Below are positions 45,531-53,826 of a DNA stretch of 64,000 nucleotides, one piece after another. Numbering within the stretch: the first letter of the stretch is position 1; each line of letters begins with the position of its first letter. Position numbers and translations under genes: made by a program. The stretch is from contig JACCEO010000001.1 of NCBI GenBank assembly GCA_013416485.1, positions 264,891-328,890 of the forward strand, given 5' to 3'. Under the pieces are notes generated by a model that was given only the letters and a program-made list of their open reading frames with translations, was not told the origin of the DNA and ran no database searches. Origin of the DNA: Alcaligenaceae bacterium. GTDB lineage: Bacteria; Pseudomonadota; Gammaproteobacteria; Burkholderiales; Burkholderiaceae_B.

Positions 45531-46294
45531 GATGTTTCGCTTTCTGGTAGTGGCTGGGGAGCAATGGCGATGGATGAAAGATCGGTGGCCTCGTCGATGA
45601 CGTGGCCGGCCGCTTTCCGTTCGGAATAGCGGTCTGTCAGTGCTTCACGGTGCGGCCGTACCAGCGCCGTGAAGCGCACCAGTTCTTCCATCACATCGGC
45701 TATTCGGTCGTAGTACGGCGAGGGCTTCATGCGGCCCGCCGCGTCGAACTCTTGGAACGCTTTGGCGATACTCGACTGGTTCGGAATGGTGAACATTCGC
45801 ATCCAGCGGCCGAGCAGACGCAAGGTGTTCACGGCGTTGAAGCTCTGCGAGCCGCCGGATACCTGCATCACGGCCAGGGTGCGGCCTTGGGTCGGCCGGA
45901 TGCCGGCCATTTCAAGCGGCAGATGGTCAATCTGCGCCTTCATGACACTGGTAATCTGACCGTGGCGTTCCGGGCTGCACCAGACTTGTCCCTCTGACCA
46001 CTCGGACAGGGCGCGCAGCTCCTTGACGGCCGGGTGATCGTCGCTTTGCACTTGATCGGGCAACGGCAAATCGGACGGGTCGAAGATGCGTGTTTCTGCG
46101 CCAAAGAATTGCAGCAGCCGGGCCGCTTCCTCGACGGCCAGCCGTGAGAACGAGCGGGCGCGCAGCGAGCCATACAGCAGCAGGATACGCACCGGCGGGG
46201 CGTCGGGTGCCAGCCCGAGCGCCGGGCGCTCGATGGCAAAGGATTTGTCCAAAGCGGGCAAAGAATCGGGGTCGGAAAGATGGCGAAGTCTCAT
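45527..46294 (-). CDS. arsH: NADPH-dependent flavoprotein ArsH
   Basis: 255 residues from the ATG at 46294, which overlaps the arsR stop. FMN-binding flavodoxin-like features: [35 protein letters not shown] and [22 protein letters not shown]. ArsH oxidises trivalent organoarsenicals or reduces quinones. The upstream part of the open frame overlaps arsR and is left out. Confidence 0.94.
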
Positions 46295-46623
46295 GCCAAC
46301 ACCTTCCCGGCTTCCGTGGTGCAAGACAGGTTGCACACCTGGCCGCCGCAGCAGTTTTCCGTGAGAAAGGCCACCAGGTTAGTGGCCGTCGAAAAGTTCG
46401 CCTCGTAGATCACAAATCGGCCTTCTTGCCGCGACGTGACCATGCCGGCGTGTGCCAGCTCTTTCAGGTGGAAGGATAGCGAAGACGGCGGGATGCCGGC
46501 CGCTTCGCTGATTTTTCCGGCGGCCATGCCGGCGGGGCCGGCCTGGACGAGAAGCCGGAACACCGCGAGGCGCGATTCTTGAGCGATGGCCGCCAGGGCG
46601 GCTACAGCATTTATCGTTTCCAT
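46291..46623 (-). CDS. arsR: arsenite-responsive repressor ArsR
   Basis: 110 residues of the ArsR/SmtB winged-helix family ([21 protein letters not shown]). The cysteines are near the C-terminus ([13 protein letters not shown]), as in the branch that binds As(III) there, and not in the E. coli-type CVCDLC of the DNA-binding helix. First gene of the four-gene ars operon, which it should repress. Confidence 0.93.
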   Translation of the reverse strand: METINAVAALAAIAQESRLAVFRLLVQAGPAGMAAGKISEAAGIPPSSLSFHLKELAHAGMVTSRQEGRFVIYEANFSTATNLVAFLTENCCGGQVCNLSCTTEAGKVLA

Positions 46624-46659
46624 GTTTCAATAATAGTCGAAATATGGAGTGTGCTCAAT

Positions 46660-46686
46660 AGCTCATTTAAGCTGTAAAAATGAGCT
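46660..46686. promoter_or_regulatory. 9-bp dyad between arsR and the recombinase gene
   Basis: AGCTCATTT, nine bases, AAATGAGCT. It lies in the divergent promoter region (46624-46770), 37 bp before arsR. It may be part of the recombinase resolution site or an operator. TATTAT close to arsR (46631-46636 on the minus strand) could be its -10 box. Confidence 0.45.
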
Positions 46687-46770
46687 AGGCGCATTTAGAT
46701 CGATATGTGATAAATTGGCCTGCCAGTTTAAGATGGGTGCATTTGAGTATGCCCAAAGGAGCCCGCAAGT

Positions 46771-47508
46771 ATGCGCAGGACGAAGCCAGTAGCCGCGCCG
46801 ATGGTGGCGCGGGTCTATCTGCGCGTCAGCACCGACGCGCAGGACTTGGAACGCCAAGAGGCGATCACTACGGCCGCGAAGGCCGCCGGCTACTACGTCG
46901 CCGGCATCTACCGTGAGAAGGCATCCGGCGCACGCGCCGACCGGCCTGAGCTGCTGCGCATGATCGGCGACCTACAGCCCGGCGAGGTGGTCATTGCCGA
47001 GAAGATCGACCGCATCAGCCGCCTACCTTTGCCCGAGGCCGAGCGCCTGGTGGCCTCGATACAGGCCAAAGGCGCACGCCTGGCCGTCCCTGGCGTGGTC
47101 GATCTATCCGACCTGGCGGCCGAGGCCCAGGGCGTCGCCAAGATCGTGCTGGAAGCCGTGCAGATCATGCTTTTTCGCCTGGCCTTGCAGATGGCCCGCG
47201 ACGACTACGAGGACAGGCGCGAACGCCAGCGCCAAGGCATTGAGTTGGCCCGCCAGGCCGGGCGGTACAAGGGCCGCCGTGCTGATCCGAAGCGCCGCGC
47301 CCAAGTTGTCGCGCTGCGCAAGTCCGGCTACAGCATCAACAAGACCGCCGAGCTGGCCGGGTACAGTGCGGCCCAGGTGAAACGGATATGGGCCGAGGTC
47401 AGCCAGGCCGAAGCGAAGCAGCACGGCGCGTTCGTGGAGGACGCATTGACGGAAGCCGATGCCCTGGCCGCTGTCGGCCAGGATGAGCGCCAGGAGGAAA
47501 GGGCATGA
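46771..47508 (+). CDS. serine recombinase (resolvase), ParA/TnpR type
   Basis: 245 residues. The catalytic serine is in ARVYLRVSTDAQDLERQ, and the resolvase fold continues with EKIDRISRLPLPEAERLV. The helix-turn-helix at the C-terminus reads YSINKTAELAGYSAAQVKRIW. It resembles ParA of IncP plasmids, which fits the IncP-like oriT. It could resolve dimers of a circular form of the island. Confidence 0.9.
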   Translation: MRRTKPVAAPMVARVYLRVSTDAQDLERQEAITTAAKAAGYYVAGIYREKASGARADRPELLRMIGDLQPGEVVIAEKIDRISRLPLPEAERLVASIQAKGARLAVPGVVDLSDLAAEAQGVAKIVLEAVQIMLFRLALQMARDDYEDRRERQRQGIELARQAGRYKGRRADPKRRAQVVALRKSGYSINKTAELAGYSAAQVKRIWAEVSQAEAKQHGAFVEDALTEADALAAVGQDERQEERA

Positions 47509-47729
47509 AGAAGCCGAACCAAGACGACGAGCCGTTTTTCATCACCGAGGAGATTGCGGCCGAAATGATCGCCGGCGGCTATGAGTTCGAGCTGCCGCCC
47601 ATTCCTTGCACCATCCGCCTACGCGACGTGCTGGAGCGCATGACCGATGCTGAGCTAGCATTGCAGCCGGGCGAGATCGCCGACCAGGAGCGTGAACGCT
47701 GCCGGCGCAAGCCGTGTTCAACCTCATGA
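47505..47729 (+). CDS. hypothetical protein, 74 residues
   Basis: Start overlaps the recombinase stop (ATGA). The sequence is acidic, without membrane segments. Its last codons run up to the internal attachment site that begins at 47736, so the natural 3' end may have been lost. No family recognised. Confidence 0.6.
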   Translation: MKKPNQDDEPFFITEEIAAEMIAGGYEFELPPIPCTIRLRDVLERMTDAELALQPGEIADQERERCRRKPCSTS

Positions 47730-47735
47730 TCTGGT

Positions 47736-47823
47736 CATGGTATTTTTCATGGCACTGAGCCTGATAGTTCTTGCAAATTGTTGTCACTAAAGGGTTTTGT
47801 GTGCTTGTTTACAATCGAGTGGG
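47736..47823 (+). repeat. internal attachment site, second copy of the island right end
   Basis: It begins with CATGGTATTTTTCATGG. After a 51-bp spacer comes CTTGTTTACAATCGAGTGGG, then AGTGA, so it reads as the end of guaA (TTT ACA ATC GAG TGG GAG TGA). The outer right end at 51028-51115 has the same 17-mer and the same 20-mer (one base changed) at the same 68-bp offset, with a different spacer. Confidence 0.75.
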
Positions 47824-47939
47824 AGTGACGGGCACTGGCTGGCAATGTCTAGCAACGGCAGGCATTTCGGCTGAGGGTAAAAGAACTTTCCGCTAAGCGA
47901 TAGACTGTATGTAAACACAGTATTGCAAGGACGCGGAAC

Positions 47940-49433
47940 ATGCCTCATGTGGCGGCCAGGACGGCCAGCCGGGATCGGGATACTGGTCGTTACCAGAGCC
48001 ACCGACCCGAGCAAACCCTTCTCTATCAGATCGTTGACGAGTATTACCCGGCATTCGCTGCGCTTATGGCAGAGCAGGGAAAGGAATTGCCGGGCTATGT
48101 GCAACGGGAATTTGAAGAATTTCTCCAATGCGGGCGGCTGGAGCATGGCTTTCTACGGGTTCGCTGCGAGTCTTGCCACGCCGAGCACCTGGTCGCTTTC
48201 AGCTGTAAGCGTCGCGGTTTCTGCCCGAGCTGTGGGGCGCGGCGGATGGCCGAAAGTGCCGCCTTGCTGGTTGATGAAGTACTGCCTGAACAACCCATGC
48301 GTCAGTGGGTGTTGAGCTTCCCGTTTCAGCTGCGTTTCCTGTTTGCCAGCCGGCCCGAGATCATGGGGTGGGTGCTGGGCATCGTTTACCGCGTCATTGC
48401 CACGCACCTGGTCAAGAAAGCGGGCCATACCCACCAAGTGGCCAAGACGGGCGCGGTCACCCTGATCCAGCGTTTTGGATCGGCGCTCAATCTGAATGTT
48501 CACTTCCACATGCTGTTTCTCGACGGTGTGTATGTCGAGCAATCCCACGGCTCAGCGCGTTTCCGCTGGGTCAAGGCGCCGACCAGCCCAGAGCTCACCC
48601 AGCTGACGCACACCATCGCCCACCGGGTGGGTCGCTATCTGGAACGGCAAGGCCTGCTGGAACGGGATGTCGAAAACAGCTATCTGGCCTCGGATGCGGT
48701 GGATGACGACCCGATGACACCCCTGCTGGGGCACTCGATCACTTACCGTATCGCTGTCGGTTCACAGGCGGGGCGAAAGGTGTTCACTTTGCAAACTCTG
48801 CCGACCAGTGGTGATCCGTTCGGTGACGGGATTGGCAAGGTAGCCGGGTCCAGCCTGCACGCCGGCGTGGCGGCCAGGGCCGATGAACGCAAGAAGCTCG
48901 AACGGCTGTGCCGGTACATCAGCCGCCCGGCGGTATCCGAGAAGCGGCTGTCGTTAACACGAGGCGGCAACGTGCGCTACCAGCTCAAGACGCCGTACCG
49001 GGACGGCACCACGCACGTCATTTTCGAACCATTGGATTTCATTGCAAGGCTGGCCGCCCTGGTACCGAAGCCCAGAGTCAACCTAACCCGCTTCCACGGG
49101 GTGTTCGCACCCAACAGTCGGCACCGGGCGTTGGTCACGCCGGCAAAACGGGGCAGGGGCAACAAGGTCAGGGTGGCTGATGAACCGGCAACACCAGCAC
49201 AACGGCGAGCGTCGATGACATGGGCGCAACGGCTCAAGCGTGTTTTCAATATCGACATCGAGACCTGCAGCGGCTGCGGCGGCGCCATGAAAGTCATCGC
49301 CTGCATTGAAGACCCTATAGTGATCAAGCAGATCCTTGATCACCTGAAGCACAAAGCCGAAACCAGCGGGACCAGGGCGTTACCCGAAAGCCGGGCGCCA
49401 CCGGCTGAGCTGCTCCTGGGTCTGTTTGACTGA
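47940..49433 (+). CDS. ISCR2 transposase, HUH rolling-circle type
   Basis: 497 residues. A zinc-finger N-terminus has cysteine pairs in RCESCHAEH and GFCPSCGARR. The HUH metal motif follows in LNVHFHMLFLDGVYVE, as in IS91-family Y1/Y2 transposases. A second Cys pair, CSGCGGAMK, lies near the C-terminus. The start follows AAGGACGCGG. It mobilises adjacent DNA by one-ended replication running past the terminus, which explains the sul2 neighbourhood. Confidence 0.95.
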   Translation: MPHVAARTASRDRDTGRYQSHRPEQTLLYQIVDEYYPAFAALMAEQGKELPGYVQREFEEFLQCGRLEHGFLRVRCESCHAEHLVAFSCKRRGFCPSCGARRMAESAALLVDEVLPEQPMRQWVLSFPFQLRFLFASRPEIMGWVLGIVYRVIATHLVKKAGHTHQVAKTGAVTLIQRFGSALNLNVHFHMLFLDGVYVEQSHGSARFRWVKAPTSPELTQLTHTIAHRVGRYLERQGLLERDVENSYLASDAVDDDPMTPLLGHSITYRIAVGSQAGRKVFTLQTLPTSGDPFGDGIGKVAGSSLHAGVAARADERKKLERLCRYISRPAVSEKRLSLTRGGNVRYQLKTPYRDGTTHVIFEPLDFIARLAALVPKPRVNLTRFHGVFAPNSRHRALVTPAKRGRGNKVRVADEPATPAQRRASMTWAQRLKRVFNIDIETCSGCGGAMKVIACIEDPIVIKQILDHLKHKAETSGTRALPESRAPPAELLLGLFD

Positions 49434-49646
49434 CGAGCCTGAAGGCCAACGATACCAATCAAAATGCTGCGTTCACAGCGCCGCGGCAGGGATCCGCCGT
49501 GCTGGTTGTCGGAAAAGGAGCCGCTAGTGGGAAAGAGGAGGGTAAATTTTCAGCGTTGCTGGCTCCCCGTCAGCCGGATTGGGTTGCATCGCAGGGGTGT
49601 CGAAAGAGTCAACTGCGGTCCAAAGCTGTTGGACTTGGGTGAAAAG

Positions 49647-49666
49647 GGCGTTTATTCTTCCTATAC
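49647..49666 (+). promoter_or_regulatory. oriIS of ISCR2
   Basis: GCGTTTATTCTTCCTATACG resembles the oriIS ends of ISCR elements. Directly after it the sequence changes into glmM coding frame (read on the other strand), which fixes the boundary to within a few bases. Confidence 0.75.
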
Positions 49667-49668
49667 GT

Positions 49669-49911
49669 TGTCGGCAGCGGGCCAAAAAGGAATACGTCCA
49701 TGCCCATCGAGGTGAAACCGGCTGTGAGCGCGGGTTCAAGCATATAGCCCGACAGGCGCGTATCCTTGCCGATCACGACACGATGGCGGTGGTCACCGCG
49801 ACGAAAGACACGGCCAGCCGCCATGCCGACGCGCAAGGCGGTTTCCGCCGTCATCGCGCCTTCGTTGGCTTTGCCACGAATACCGTCTGTGCCGAAATAT
49901 TTGCGCACCAT
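49669..49911 (-). pseudogene. glmM: truncated phosphoglucosamine mutase (first 81 codons)
   Basis: Starts [18 protein letters not shown], the true N-terminus of GlmM, and continues to FLFGPLPT. There it runs into ISCR2 and the frame turns into unrelated sequence. The catalytic serine segment is gone, so it cannot be active. It follows sul2 in the same direction, the order folP-glmM found in many chromosomes. Confidence 0.93.
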
Positions 49912-49997
49912 AAGGTCGATTATCCTGTCGTCGGGTCGCCCTCAAAGGGGACATGCCTGCTGAACCGCGAATATAGAGAAATATCCCGAATGTGCAG

Positions 49998-50813
49998 TTA
50001 ACGAATTCTTGCGGTTTCTTTCAGCGCCGCCAATACCGCCAGCCCGTCGCGCAAGGGGCGCGGCTCGTGTGTGCGGATGAAGTCAGCTCCACCTGCGGCG
50101 GCGGCAAGCTCTGCAGCGAGTGTCGCGGCCCCGACATCCCCCGGACCACGGCCTGTGAGCGCGCGCAGAAAGGATTTGCGCGAAACAGACAGAAGCACCG
50201 GCAAATCGAAGCGCAGCCGCAATTCATCGAACCGCGCCAGCACCGAGAGCGAGGTTTCGGGAGCAGCCCCCAGAAAAAACCCCATGCCGGGATCAAGGAC
50301 AAGGCGGTTGCGTTTGATACCGGCACCCGTCAGCGCCGCGATGCGCGCGTCAAAGAACGCCGCAATGTGATCCATGATGTCGCCAGCGGGTGCCTCGCGC
50401 CGATCTGCCTGCCCGTCTTGCACCGAATGCATAACGACGAGTTTGGCAGATGATTTCGCCAATTGCGGATAGAACGCAGCGTCTGGAAAACCGCGAATAT
50501 CATTGAGATAGGCCACACCACGCGACAAGGCATAGGCTTGCGTCGCGGGTTGATAACTGTCGAGCGAGACGGGAATGCCATCTGCCTTGAGCGCGTCCAG
50601 CACCGGCGCGATACGCGCGATTTCTGTGTCGGACGAAACAGGCGCGGCGTCGGGATTGCTGGATGCCGGACCGAGGTCGATCACATCTGCCCCCTCGGCC
50701 ATCAGCTTACGCGCCTGCGCAATGGCTGCGTCTGGCGCCAGATACCGGCCTCCATCGGAGAAACTGTCCGAGGTTATGTTGACGATGCCGAAAATGATGA
50801 GCGATTTATTCAT
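49998..50813 (-). CDS. sul2: sulfonamide-resistant dihydropteroate synthase Sul2
   Basis: 271 residues with the family landmarks FGIVNITSDSFSDGGRY, DLGPASSNPDA, LNDIRGF, LDPGMGFFLG and SVSRKSFL. It makes dihydropteroate but does not bind sulfonamides well. The sequence agrees with Sul2 as I know it. Upstream of the start lies an AT-rich repeat (TAATAATAATAAT) and an inverted repeat at 50838-50864. The stretch 50814-51027 otherwise holds no gene I can support. Confidence 0.97.
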   Translation of the reverse strand: MNKSLIIFGIVNITSDSFSDGGRYLAPDAAIAQARKLMAEGADVIDLGPASSNPDAAPVSSDTEIARIAPVLDALKADGIPVSLDSYQPATQAYALSRGVAYLNDIRGFPDAAFYPQLAKSSAKLVVMHSVQDGQADRREAPAGDIMDHIAAFFDARIAALTGAGIKRNRLVLDPGMGFFLGAAPETSLSVLARFDELRLRFDLPVLLSVSRKSFLRALTGRGPGDVGAATLAAELAAAAGGADFIRTHEPRPLRDGLAVLAALKETARIR

Positions 50814-50837
50814 GGGGGCTTCTATAATAATAATAAT

Positions 50838-50864
50838 CGAGCATGAGTCTCATACGGATGCTCG
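50838..50864. repeat. nested inverted repeat upstream of sul2
   Basis: CGAGCAT and ATGCTCG arms enclose ATGAG-T-CTCAT. It lies about 25-50 bp before the sul2 start codon. It may mark an old junction or affect sul2 transcription. Confidence 0.4.
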
Positions 50865-51027
50865 GGTCGAAAGGGAATCCCCAGGCGAGTAACCTGTTTG
50901 CGGTGATCCATTAGCTGCAGGAGCAGAAGAGCATACATCTGGAAGCAAAGCCAGGAAAGCGGCCTATGGAGCTGTGCGGCAGCGCTCAGTAGGCAATTTT
51001 TCAAAATATTGTTAAGCCTTTTCTGAG

Positions 51028-51115
51028 CATGGTATTTTTCATGGTATTACCAATTAGCAGGAAAATAAGCCATTGAATATAAAAGATAAAAATGTCTTGT
51101 TTACAATAGAGTGGG
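51028..51115 (+). repeat. attR, outer right end of the island
   Basis: CATGGTATTTTTCATGG, a 51-bp spacer and CTTGTTTACAATAGAGTGGG. The same sequence lies beyond sul2 in RSF1010-type plasmids, as I recall, ending at the same GAGTGGG. That supports this as the element boundary. Chromosomal sequence begins with TAGTATTGC. Confidence 0.8.
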
Positions 51116-51131
51116 TAGTATTGCTTATATT

Positions 51132-51163
51132 AAGCCCCATGTCGTTTAGGCGTGGGGCTTTTT
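51132..51163 (+). terminator. intrinsic terminator in the chromosome right of the island
   Basis: AAGCCCCA/TGGGGCTT stem with 13-base loop followed by TTT. Before insertion it would have followed the nirK-cytochrome c hairpin by about 80 bp. Confidence 0.85.
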
Positions 51164-51242
51164 ACGTTGCAGTATGTATTAATTGCACTGCACCTGCTAT
51201 ATGATAGCTGTAACCTTCTTCGCGTATTTACCTAAAGTTGCC

Positions 51243-52571
51243 ATGAGTCACGTCTTCCACCGCAGTCCCAAGCAGCCTCTGGATTTTGCCGTTAATGGCC
51301 AGCGTATCGAGCTATTTGATCAAAATAACAAAAGCTATATTGATGCGTCTGGTGGTGCTGCGGTGTCGTGTTTAGGACACGGGCATCCTGTTGTCATCCA
51401 GGCTATTAAAGACCAGCTGGACCAGGTGGCCTACGCGCATTCCTCATTTTTTACGACTCAGGCAGCTGAAGATCTGGCTAGCTTTTTAGCGCAGCGTTCG
51501 CCAGGTGACCTAAACCATGTGTATTTTGTATCGGGTGGGTCTGAAGCGATAGAAGCCGCCTTGAAATTGGCGCGTCAATATTTTGTAGAAACCCGGCGGC
51601 CTAGTCGTCGTCATTTTATTGCCAGACGCCAAAGCTATCATGGGAATACCTTGGGGGCTTTAGCCATAGGTGGCAATGCGTGGCGACGTGAGCCTTTCTT
51701 ACCGTTGTTGGTTCCGGCCCATCATGTGTCGCCATGCTATGCCTACCGTGATCAAGGTCAGGACGAAACTGAAGAACAATACGCAAGCCGCTTAGCCGCC
51801 GAGCTAGAACAGAAAATCCTAGAGCTGGGTCCGGAAAATGTAGCCGGTTTTGTGGCGGAAACGGTAGTAGGAGCTACAGCCGGTGCTTTGGTGCCAGTGA
51901 AAACGTATTTGCAAAAAATTCGCCAAGTCTGCAATAAACACGGGGTGTTACTGATACTGGACGAGGTCATGGCTGGTATGGGGCGTACGGGGCATTTGTT
52001 TGCCTGTGCCGAAGACCAAGTGGTTCCAGATATCATTACGATCGCCAAGGGCTTGGGTGCAGGTTATCAGCCTATAGGCGCCATGATAGCCAGTAGTCAC
52101 ATTTATAACGCGATAGTGAACGGCAGTGGTTTTTTTCAGCATGGCCATACATATATGGGGCATGCAACAGCGTGTGCTGCGGCGCTGGCAGTACAGCATG
52201 TGATTGTTCAAGATAATTTATTGTCCAATGTTCAGGCGCGTGGCCAGCAGCTACGCAGTGAATTGCGTAGTGCCCTGGAATCCCATCCGAATATAGGCGA
52301 TATCCGCGGTCGGGGCTTGTTTGTGGGGGTTGAATTCGTCCAAGACAAGGACACCAAGGTCTGTCTGGATCCTGCCTTGAAAACCCATGTCAAATTAAAA
52401 TACCAGGCCATGAAAAATGGCTTATTAATGTACCCAATGGGTGGCACCATAGATGGCGTGCGTGGCGATCATGTGTTGTTGGCACCGCCGTTCATTTGCA
52501 CTGAAGACGACATCAGTGAAATTGTGACCCGTTTTATTAGCACTGTAGAACAGGTTCTGTCTGGCGCTTAG
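51243..52571 (+). CDS. class III pyridoxal-phosphate aminotransferase
   Basis: 442 residues from the ATG at 51243 (MSHVFHRSPK). Features: VSGGSEAIEAALKLARQYF, ILDEVMAGMGRTG and the PLP lysine in IITIAKGLGAGYQPIGA. Similar enzymes act on omega-amino acids or amines. The exact substrate cannot be assigned. It runs together with the next gene, 41 bp downstream. Confidence 0.9.
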   Translation: MSHVFHRSPKQPLDFAVNGQRIELFDQNNKSYIDASGGAAVSCLGHGHPVVIQAIKDQLDQVAYAHSSFFTTQAAEDLASFLAQRSPGDLNHVYFVSGGSEAIEAALKLARQYFVETRRPSRRHFIARRQSYHGNTLGALAIGGNAWRREPFLPLLVPAHHVSPCYAYRDQGQDETEEQYASRLAAELEQKILELGPENVAGFVAETVVGATAGALVPVKTYLQKIRQVCNKHGVLLILDEVMAGMGRTGHLFACAEDQVVPDIITIAKGLGAGYQPIGAMIASSHIYNAIVNGSGFFQHGHTYMGHATACAAALAVQHVIVQDNLLSNVQARGQQLRSELRSALESHPNIGDIRGRGLFVGVEFVQDKDTKVCLDPALKTHVKLKYQAMKNGLLMYPMGGTIDGVRGDHVLLAPPFICTEDDISEIVTRFISTVEQVLSGA

Positions 52572-52612
52572 CTGTTGTTGCCATGCGCCGCACGTTTTTA
52601 AAAGGAATCGTT

Positions 52613-53140
52613 ATGGCCCGTTTACCCTATGCTGACCTGACCCTTCCCGAGGTCTCCCCCTTGGTTGAGAAAATCGTTGAGCAACGCGGTAGCGTATTGC
52701 ATTTGTACCAAATGCTGCTGCAAAGTCCGGCTGTTGCCAGCGGCTGGTTAAGCCACTTGACCGGCATACGCCACAATAGCTCGCTAGACGGTGGCCTACG
52801 TGAGTTAGTCATTATGCGGGTGGCTTTGTTGAATCGGGCTCCTTACGAAGCCGATCAGCATGCACCTATCGCCTTACAGGAAGGCCTGACTCAACAGCAA
52901 TTAGACGACCTACACGATTGGCGCCCGTCTACATTGTTTACGGAAATACAACGTGCCGTGCTAGATTACACCGATGCCATGACCCGTCATGTGCAAGTGC
53001 CTGATGACATCTTCGCTGCGGTCAAAGCCAAGTTTGAACCGCGCGAACTGGTCGAATTAACTGCTACGATTGCGACCTACAACATGGTGTCACGTTTCCT
53101 AGAGGCCCTGCATATTCATAGTGATGACGCCAGGGTTTAA
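52613..53140 (+). CDS. carboxymuconolactone decarboxylase-family protein
   Basis: 175 residues from the ATG at 52613, which has AAGGAATCG before it. The AhpD-like core is LRELVIMRVALLNRAPYEADQHAPIAL. It lacks the CxxC pair of AhpD peroxidases and keeps the histidine, as in the decarboxylase branch. The role is unknown; it may act with the aminotransferase upstream. Confidence 0.82.
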   Translation: MARLPYADLTLPEVSPLVEKIVEQRGSVLHLYQMLLQSPAVASGWLSHLTGIRHNSSLDGGLRELVIMRVALLNRAPYEADQHAPIALQEGLTQQQLDDLHDWRPSTLFTEIQRAVLDYTDAMTRHVQVPDDIFAAVKAKFEPRELVELTATIATYNMVSRFLEALHIHSDDARV

Positions 53141-53171
53141 TTAAGGCCTTGATGTCAGGCGACTTAGTAGC

Positions 53172-53714
53172 TTAGCGGCCCCACAATACATCGGGTGCAC
53201 CAGCGTGCTTGTTCAGTGCCCTGGCTAGAACAAAGCACAAGTCCGATAAACGATTCAAGTATTGTTTAACCGGGGCATTCACGGTTTCGCCGCTGTGTTC
53301 TAGCGTGACTACGGCACGTTCGGCACGGCGGGCTACCGTGCGGGCGATGTGTGCCTGCGCGGCTGCGCGGGTACCGCCAGGTAGTATGAACTCTTCTAGT
53401 TTGCCTAGATCAGCGTTGTAATGTGCCAGACTGGCATCCAGAAATAAAACATGCTTTTCAGCCATAGCAATATGGCCAGGAATGCATAGCTCGGCACCCA
53501 TATCAAATAAATCGTTTTGTACTTGCGCCAGTAGCGTATCTATTTCCTGGGGCAGGTCTTCGGTGCGCAGCACACCTATTACGCTATTTAATTCATCGAC
53601 ATCGCCTAGGGCGGTAATACGAGGGGCGTCTTTGGGAACACGGCTGCCATCGCCTAAGCCTGTGGTGCCGGCATCGCCGGTGCGGGTAGTGATAACAGAA
53701 AGACGTGTAGCCAT
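53172..53714 (-). CDS. cob(I)yrinic acid a,c-diamide adenosyltransferase, PduO type
   Basis: 180 residues. TRTGDAGTTGLGDGSRVPKD is the ATP-binding N-terminus, VDELNSVIGVLR and EEFILPGGTRAAAQAHIARTVARRAERA complete the PduO pattern. It adenosylates cobalamin. The rest of a cobalamin pathway is not in the window. Confidence 0.94.
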   Translation of the reverse strand: MATRLSVITTRTGDAGTTGLGDGSRVPKDAPRITALGDVDELNSVIGVLRTEDLPQEIDTLLAQVQNDLFDMGAELCIPGHIAMAEKHVLFLDASLAHYNADLGKLEEFILPGGTRAAAQAHIARTVARRAERAVVTLEHSGETVNAPVKQYLNRLSDLCFVLARALNKHAGAPDVLWGR

Positions 53715-53826
53715 GATGATTTCCTTGAGTAGAGTTTTAGCGTTATGCTTGTTGCAACAGTAAGGCTAAGGATAGCGTATGGTATTACTGTAATTACCAG
53801 ACATCTGGGAAGGAGTATTCAACATT

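Larger units (their letters stand above)
47825..49666 (+). mobile_element. ISCR2 (IS91-like, rolling-circle)
   Basis: It holds one transposase gene, with a terIS-like left end near 47825-47870 (exact base not certain) and an oriIS-like right end at 49647-49666. The length of about 1.84 kb fits ISCR2. To its right lies DNA it is known to carry, a cut-off glmM and sul2. Confidence 0.88.
35651..51115 (+). mobile_element. GIsul2-like integrative and mobilisable island
   Basis: The island runs from GTGGG at 35651 to GTGGG at 51111-51115; its length without the repeated core is 15,460 bp. Gene content and order (int, alpA-like, repA, repC, trbJKL part, ars operon, resolvase, ISCR2, truncated glmM, sul2) match GIsul2 as I remember it from the literature, including its size of about 15.5 kb. 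Published copies sit in the 3' end of guaA. Here the neighbours are a cytochrome c gene and an aminotransferase. It has an RP4-type oriT but no relaxase gene, so it would need a helper plasmid to transfer. Confidence 0.88.

Noticed and set aside
47804..47830. Remnant of a real guaA gene before ISCR2
   Set aside because: Only the last six codons and stop fit. The upstream frame is the short hypothetical gene and spacer, so it is an attachment site copied from guaA.
50822..51004. 60-codon minus-strand frame upstream of sul2
   Set aside because: It overlaps the inverted repeat near sul2 and has no ribosome site. The same DNA is known as non-coding flank of sul2 in plasmids, as I recall.
35651..51115. 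Hidden anti-phage or other new defence genes in the island
   Set aside because: Every gene of good length has a clear transfer, replication, arsenic, recombination or resistance assignment. The few small unknowns show no defence-type motifs.
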